Source of the DNA: Brevundimonas sp. UBA7506 | GTDB taxonomy: Bacteria; Pseudomonadota; Alphaproteobacteria; Caulobacterales; Caulobacteraceae | Reading direction: 5' to 3' | DNA length: 64,000 bases | NCBI RefSeq assembly: GCF_002479495.1 | Contig: NZ_DLNQ01000015.1 | Span: forward strand, 137,476-201,475 | Notes under the pieces: model-generated | What the model saw: only the letters and a program-made list of their open reading frames with translations | Database searches by the model: none | What the model was told of the DNA's origin: nothing | Program-made: the position numbers and the translations under genes | In this document: positions 59,925 to 64,000 of the stretch, piece after piece | Layout of the letters: the number at the start of each line of letters is the position of its first letter | Position numbering within the stretch: the stretch's first letter is position 1

Positions 59925-60962
59925 ATGACTGACCAGACCCCGGCCCCCTACACCGGTCCGCGCCGCATCCTGTCCGGTATTCAGGCCTCCGGCGCCCTGC
60001 ACCTGGGCAACTATCTGGGCGCCCTGAAGCGCTTCACCGAACTTCAGGACACGGGCGCGCCCCTGTTCGTCTTCGTCGCCGACATGCACGCCATCACCGT
60101 CTGGCAGGAGCCCGAGAAGCTGACGGCCCAGACGCGCGAGATCGCGGCGGCCTATCTGGCGGCGGGTCTGGACCCGGCCAAGGCCACCATCTTCCCGCAG
60201 TCGGCGGTGCCGGCCCATGCCGAACTGGCCTGGATCTTCAACTGCGTCGCCCGCCTCGGCTGGCTGGACCGGATGACCCAGTTCAAGGAGAAGTCGGGCA
60301 AGCACAAGGAACGCTCCAGCGTCGGCCTCTACACCTATCCGGTGCTGCAGGCGGCGGACATCCTGCTCTACAAGGCGACCGAGGTGCCGGTCGGCGAGGA
60401 CCAGAAGCAGCATCTGGAACTGACCCGCGACATCGCCGCCAAGTTCAACAACGACTTCGGCGTGCCCGGTTTCTTCCCGCAGCCGGAACCCCTGATCCAG
60501 GGACCGGGCACGCGCGTCATGAGCCTGCGCGACGGTTCGGCCAAGATGAGCAAGTCCGACCCGTCGGACCTGTCGCGCATCAACCTGACCGACGACGCCG
60601 ACACCATCGCCGCCAAGATCAAGAAGGCCAAGTCGGACATGGATGTCCTGCCCGACACCGTCGAGGGTCTGGACGGTCGGCCCGAGGCCAAGAACCTGGT
60701 GGCCATCTACGCCGCCCTGTCGGACACGACCCGCGAGGCCGTTCTGGCCGAGTTCGGCGGTCAGGGCTTCGGCGCGTTCAAGCCGAAGCTGGCCGAGCTG
60801 GCGGTGACGTCGATGGCCCCGGTCACGGCCGAGATGCGCCGCCTGATGGCCGATCCGGCCGAGATCGACCGCGCCCTGGCCGTGGGCGCCGAACGCGCCC
60901 GCGAGGTCGCGCAGCCGGTGGTGGACGAGGTCAAGAAGATCGTCGGCTTCTGGCAGGGCTGA
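59925..60962 (+). CDS. trpS: Tryptophanyl-tRNA synthetase
   Basis: TrpS charges tRNA-Trp with tryptophan. The 345-residue class I synthetase has the HIGH-type motif as [10 protein letters not shown] (23-32) and a KMSKS motif at 207-211. Length is normal. In this window it is separated from murJ by the two opposite-strand lipoprotein genes. Confidence 0.97.
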   Translation: MTDQTPAPYTGPRRILSGIQASGALHLGNYLGALKRFTELQDTGAPLFVFVADMHAITVWQEPEKLTAQTREIAAAYLAAGLDPAKATIFPQSAVPAHAELAWIFNCVARLGWLDRMTQFKEKSGKHKERSSVGLYTYPVLQAADILLYKATEVPVGEDQKQHLELTRDIAAKFNNDFGVPGFFPQPEPLIQGPGTRVMSLRDGSAKMSKSDPSDLSRINLTDDADTIAAKIKKAKSDMDVLPDTVEGLDGRPEAKNLVAIYAALSDTTREAVLAEFGGQGFGAFKPKLAELAVTSMAPVTAEMRRLMADPAEIDRALAVGAERAREVAQPVVDEVKKIVGFWQG

Positions 60963-61033
60963 CCAGCCGTTTTCGGACGTGACGGCCTCGCGGCGGGTTT
61001 CGCGGCGGGGCCTTCGCGCCTAGATCAGCGGCC

Positions 61034-61741
61034 ATGACCCATCCTCTTGATCGCGCCGTTTACAACGCCCTGACGACCCGCCTGTCGCGGTTCACGACGC
61101 CCGATTCCGGGCCGGACGCGGTGCGCCTCGATCCCGAGGTCGGCGTATTTCTGGCGGCGGCGGACGACAGCGCGGCCAGCCGCGAGGCGCTCGGCGTCCT
61201 AGCGCGACGCTACCCCGGCGCGGGACTGGTCGAACGCGAGGACGGACCGATGGCCGGGGTCCTGCCCGAGGGCGTGCCGGTCGCCGCCCAGGTCGCCCTG
61301 GTGCAGATGACGGCCACGGCGCTTACGCCGGTCGGCCCGACCGCGTCTCTGGACGACGTGATCGAAGTGCTGGGCGAGGCGGACGCCCCCGCCATGCTGG
61401 CGCTGGGGACCCTGACACGACCCGGCCCCTTCCGCTCCAGGACGCGTGAGCTTGGCCCCTTCGTCGGGATCAAGCGAGACGGCGAACTGGTCGCCATGGC
61501 CGGGCGGCGGCTGCGCATCGACGGCTTCACCGAGCTGAGCGGGGTCTGCACCCACCCGGATCATCGCGGCATGGGCTATGCCGCCGCCCTGTCGCGCGTG
61601 GTGGTCGGCGAGATTTTGGCGACGGGGGAAGCGGCCTTCCTGCACGCCTTCGCCGATCACGAAACGACCATCGCCTTCTATCGCGGTCTGGGATTTCAGA
61701 CGCGGGCGCGCATGACCTATAGTTCGCTGGGCGAGGTCTAG
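61034..61741 (+). CDS. GNAT-family N-acetyltransferase
   Basis: The 235-residue product has a C-terminal GNAT domain. SGVCTHPDHRGMGYAAALSR (about 173-192) contains the acetyl-CoA pyrophosphate-binding pattern R-G-x-G-Y/A, and FLHAFADHETTIAFYRGLGF follows. The N-terminal half is less conserved and may bind the substrate. The substrate is unknown. The gene is 12 bases upstream of the OsmC gene and could be co-transcribed. Confidence 0.82.
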   Translation: MTHPLDRAVYNALTTRLSRFTTPDSGPDAVRLDPEVGVFLAAADDSAASREALGVLARRYPGAGLVEREDGPMAGVLPEGVPVAAQVALVQMTATALTPVGPTASLDDVIEVLGEADAPAMLALGTLTRPGPFRSRTRELGPFVGIKRDGELVAMAGRRLRIDGFTELSGVCTHPDHRGMGYAAALSRVVVGEILATGEAAFLHAFADHETTIAFYRGLGFQTRARMTYSSLGEV

Positions 61742-61753
61742 AGGAGAGGCGGC

Positions 61754-62218
61754 ATGAGCGGTCACGGCGCGACGGTGGAATGGACGCGGGGCGATCAGGC
61801 CTTCGCCGACAAGCGGTACAGCCGCGCCCATGTCTGGCGTTTCGACGGCGGGGCGGTGGTGCCGGGGTCCTCGTCGCCGGCGGGCGTGCCGGTTCCCATG
61901 TCGGACCCGGCGGGCGTGGATCCGGAGGAGGCCATGATCGCCTCCCTGTCCAGCTGCCACATGCTGTGGTTCCTGGCCTTCGCCGCCAACGCCGGTCTGG
62001 TCGTCGACCGCTATCTGGACGAGGCCTCGGGCGAGCTGGACAAGAACGAGGCGGGCAAGTCCTATCTGGCCCGCGTGGCCCTCAAGCCCGTCACGACCTT
62101 TACCGGCCGTCAGCCCGATCAGGCTGAACTGGACGCCCTGCACCACGCCGCGCACGAGCACTGCGACATGGCCCATTCGGTGCGGTCCGAGATCACCGTC
62201 ACGGCCCGCATCGGCTGA
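61754..62218 (+). CDS. OsmC-family peroxide/thiol protein
   Basis: The 154-residue protein has the OsmC pattern. Its first redox Cys is in SLSSCHMLWFLAFAA (about 69-83), and its second is in HEHCDMAHSV (about 135-144). The family reduces organic hydroperoxides with bacterial thiols. Ribosome-binding site GAGAGG is upstream of ATG 61754. It is convergent with the flavin reductase. Confidence 0.85.
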   Translation: MSGHGATVEWTRGDQAFADKRYSRAHVWRFDGGAVVPGSSSPAGVPVPMSDPAGVDPEEAMIASLSSCHMLWFLAFAANAGLVVDRYLDEASGELDKNEAGKSYLARVALKPVTTFTGRQPDQAELDALHHAAHEHCDMAHSVRSEITVTARIG

Positions 62219-62222
62219 AAGC

Positions 62223-63146
62223 TCAGGCCGTCTCCTCCTCGATCAGGGAGCGGAAGGCGGCGTGGGCGGCGGTCATGCCGTCCGTCGTCGCCAGGGTGAT
62301 ATTGCCCGCCGGCCGCGCCAGATCGCCGGCGGCGAAGACGCCCGGCTGACTGGTCTGCTGCTGGGCGTCGACCTTGACGATGCGGCCCATGGGGCTGTCC
62401 GTCATCTCGCAGCCCAGGCTTTCGGCGAAGCCGTTGGCCTGACGCACATGGGCGCCGACGAAGATGGCCTTCAGGGGGATGAAACGGCCGTCCGTCAGCC
62501 GCGCGCCGGTCAGGGTGGGGGCCTCGCCCTCCAGCCGCTCGAGGGGCGTGGGCTCGACCGAGACGCCGCGGCGGGCCAGCAGGCGGGCGTCGTCTTCACC
62601 CAGCCGCGTCGGGTCGATGAACAGAACCGCCTGGCCCCATTCGGCGACGATCATCGCATACTGGACCGCATGGTCGCCGCGCCCGAGGACGCCGATCGGT
62701 CCGCCGCCGATCTCATAGCCGTGGCACCAGGGGCAGTGCAGGGCGGTTCGGCCCCAGCGTTCCTTCACGCCCGGAAGGTCGGGCAGGACGTCCTCGACCC
62801 CGTGGGCCAGGATCAGGCGGCGGCCCCTAGTGCGCGTGCCGTCCGCGAAGGCGACCGCGAAGCCGCCGTCGATGCGTTCGACATCCACCGCCTCGGCCAT
62901 GCGGAAGGCGGCGGTGGGATAGGCCGCGACCTGGGCGCGGGCGGCGGCGGCGATCTCGGTCCCCGGACGGCCGTCGTTGCTCAGGACGCCGTGGGCGCGG
63001 GCGGCGAACCGGTTTCTCGGCCGGGCGTCGTCGATGACCAGAACCCGGCGGCGCGCCCGCACCAGTTGCAGGGCGGCGGACAGGCCGGCGTAGGAGCCGC
63101 CGATGACGACGGCGTCATGGGGCATCGGATTTTCGCTGGTGCGCAT
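62223..63146 (-). CDS. Thioredoxin-reductase-like NAD(P)/FAD oxidoreductase
   Basis: The 307-residue protein has an FAD motif, VVIGGSYAGLSAALQLVRAR (about 12-31), the redox pair CPWCHGYE (about 138) and a second nucleotide motif near IGVLGRGDHAVQYA. GVFAAGDLARPAGN (about 269) is the late FAD-binding block. Substrate is unknown; it may reduce a thiol protein. The start at ATG 63146 overlaps the rrf2-like gene; ATG 63125 is an alternative. The two genes look like an operon. Confidence 0.85.
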   Translation of the reverse strand: MRTSENPMPHDAVVIGGSYAGLSAALQLVRARRRVLVIDDARPRNRFAARAHGVLSNDGRPGTEIAAAARAQVAAYPTAAFRMAEAVDVERIDGGFAVAFADGTRTRGRRLILAHGVEDVLPDLPGVKERWGRTALHCPWCHGYEIGGGPIGVLGRGDHAVQYAMIVAEWGQAVLFIDPTRLGEDDARLLARRGVSVEPTPLERLEGEAPTLTGARLTDGRFIPLKAIFVGAHVRQANGFAESLGCEMTDSPMGRIVKVDAQQQTSQPGVFAAGDLARPAGNITLATTDGMTAAHAAFRSLIEEETA

Positions 63147-63603
63147 GGAGAAGGTCTCTCTTGGGGTGGGCGGCCAGCCGGCGCGAAAAGTCCGCCGCCA
63201 GATCGGCCAGGGTGATGGAGTCCAGCCGGGCGGCCAGCAGGGCGCGCGCGGCCGCGTAGGTGTCGGACAGGGCCTCGTTGACGGCGGCCTCGATCAGGCA
63301 GCCCTCGGCCTCGACCGGCGGGGTTTCGGGCAGCAGGCCGGGTTCGCCGAGCGCGGCGTGGACCTGACCCAGGGTGACGCCGTCCAGCGGGCGGGCCAGC
63401 CGCCAGCCGCCGCCATGTCCCTTTTCCGAGACGACCAGCCCCTGGTCGCGCAGGCCCGCCATGGTGCGGCGGACGACGACGGGATTGGTCGACAGGCAGG
63501 CGGCCAGCATGTCCGAGGTCATGGGTTGGCCATGACGCTGCTCATGCTCGGCCATGTGCAGCAGGGCGTGGAGGATGTTGGACAGGCGGGAGTCGCGTTT
63601 CAT
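63115..63603 (-). CDS. Rrf2-family transcriptional regulator
   Basis: The 162-residue protein has an N-terminal winged helix (MKRDSRLSNILHALLHM, then TSDMLAACLSTNPVVVRRTM). Its dimerisation region contains only one Cys (EGCLIEAAVNEAL), so the three-cysteine iron-sulfur cluster of IscR/NsrR is absent; it is closer to the YwnA type. It probably regulates the downstream flavin reductase, with which it overlaps. Confidence 0.85.
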   Translation of the reverse strand: MKRDSRLSNILHALLHMAEHEQRHGQPMTSDMLAACLSTNPVVVRRTMAGLRDQGLVVSEKGHGGGWRLARPLDGVTLGQVHAALGEPGLLPETPPVEAEGCLIEAAVNEALSDTYAAARALLAARLDSITLADLAADFSRRLAAHPKRDLLHAHQRKSDAP

Positions 63604-63620
63604 GTAACTTCAATTGTTAC
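63604..63620. promoter_or_regulatory. Candidate Rrf2 operator (GTAAC-N7-GTTAC)
   Basis: A perfect 5-7-5 inverted repeat touches the rrf2 start codon. Its position suggests autoregulation by the encoded Rrf2 protein. No experimental support is known to me. Confidence 0.5.
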
Positions 63621-63660
63621 GTGATACGTCCGGCGTCAAGACAGGCGGCGGAATTTGTTT

Positions 63661-64000
63661 TCAAGCGTCGGGCGCCACGTCCTTGAGGAAGGCGGTGAAG
63701 CGGCGCAGGGCCTCCAGCGTCAGCTCGGGGTGGTGGCGCATCGGGCCGTTGCTGGTCGGCTCGTCGAAGGCGTGGGTGCCGTCGGCGACCCAGCTTTCGA
63801 CCTCGGAGCCGCAGTCGCGGATCATGGCGTTGACCCGTTCGGCGTTAGAGACCGTGGTCAGGTGGTCGCGTTTGGCCGTCATGGCCAAAACGCGCGGACA
63901 GTGCCGCCACGGCTTCATCCGGTTGAAGGCCCAGAAGCCGACATAGGGGTAGGCCAGCCAGACGGCCTTGACCCCCGACAGGTCGCAGTCGCCGGGATCG
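63661..64000 (-). CDS. Alpha/beta hydrolase (dienelactone-hydrolase-like), C-terminal part
   Basis: A minus-strand frame runs from the window edge (64000) to the stop at 63661, giving about 112 residues. The late Asp is probably in AKRDHLTT and the catalytic His in DGTHAFDEP, as in dienelactone-hydrolase-type proteins. The nucleophile lies outside the window. The N-terminal part is cut off by the edge. It is upstream of and on the same strand as the rrf2-like gene, with a gap of 57 bases. Confidence 0.7.
   Translation of the reverse strand, partial: DPGDCDLSGVKAVWLAYPYVGFWAFNRMKPWRHCPRVLAMTAKRDHLTTVSNAERVNAMIRDCGSEVESWVADGTHAFDEPTSNGPMRHHPELTLEALRRFTAFLKDVAPDA

Overview
This 64 kb window is GC-rich chromosomal DNA from an alphaproteobacterium, most likely Caulobacterales and probably Brevundimonas. 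The main evidence is a DivL homologue whose histidine-kinase H-box carries Tyr at residue 550 instead of His; DivL is a cell-cycle protein of this lineage. Other support comes from groES-groEL with a CIRCE operator, sdhCDAB, mutS-glnD-murJ followed by trpS, and many secreted peptidases. No rRNA, tRNA, CRISPR array, insertion sequence or prophage was recognised. Coding density is high and no gene-free stretch exceeds about 300 bases.

Layout. 1-11 kb: 5' part of a malic enzyme (cut by the window edge), dapF, a K+ channel with a C-terminal zinc ribbon, two tandem prolyl-oligopeptidase paralogues separated by a palindromic repeat, a DUF1223 protein, the Kup K+ transporter and an RsmB-like rRNA methyltransferase. 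11-16 kb: a zincin, divL, a HAD hydrolase and a LysR regulator. 16-24 kb: exported M17 and M28 peptidases, a GreA/GreB-type factor, a flavoprotein, a beta-lactamase-fold hydrolase, a SnoaL-like exported protein and RarD. 24-34 kb, central metabolism: asd, zapE, mdh, an AT-richer methyltransferase, a HIT protein, sdhCDAB, a [2Fe-2S] ferredoxin and a glycerate-kinase-like gene. 34-38 kb: groEL, groES and small envelope proteins. 38-48 kb: pgi, envelope and redox genes (a DsbD/redoxin pair, an OmpA-like lipoprotein), a DAG-kinase/phosphoesterase pair and stress-membrane proteins (DUF1328, YqjE/YqjD-like). 48-61 kb: FAH hydrolase/MaiA, a degenerate aldo-keto reductase, mutS-glnD-murJ, two tandem unknown lipoproteins on the opposite strand, and trpS. 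61-64 kb: GNAT, OsmC, a flavin reductase with an Rrf2 regulator, and the C-terminal part of an alpha/beta hydrolase.

How the genes fit together. Malate dehydrogenase, succinate dehydrogenase and malic enzyme cover the C4 part of carbon metabolism. dapF and asd serve lysine/diaminopimelate synthesis, and murJ exports the peptidoglycan precursor. The secreted peptidases and RarD fit a peptide-scavenging oligotroph. No complete undescribed multi-gene system was found. The best candidates for new biology are the tandem lipoprotein family at 58.2-59.7 kb, the aldo-keto-reductase fold lacking its catalytic tetrad, the channel-zinc-ribbon fusion, and several unassigned palindromes next to gene starts.
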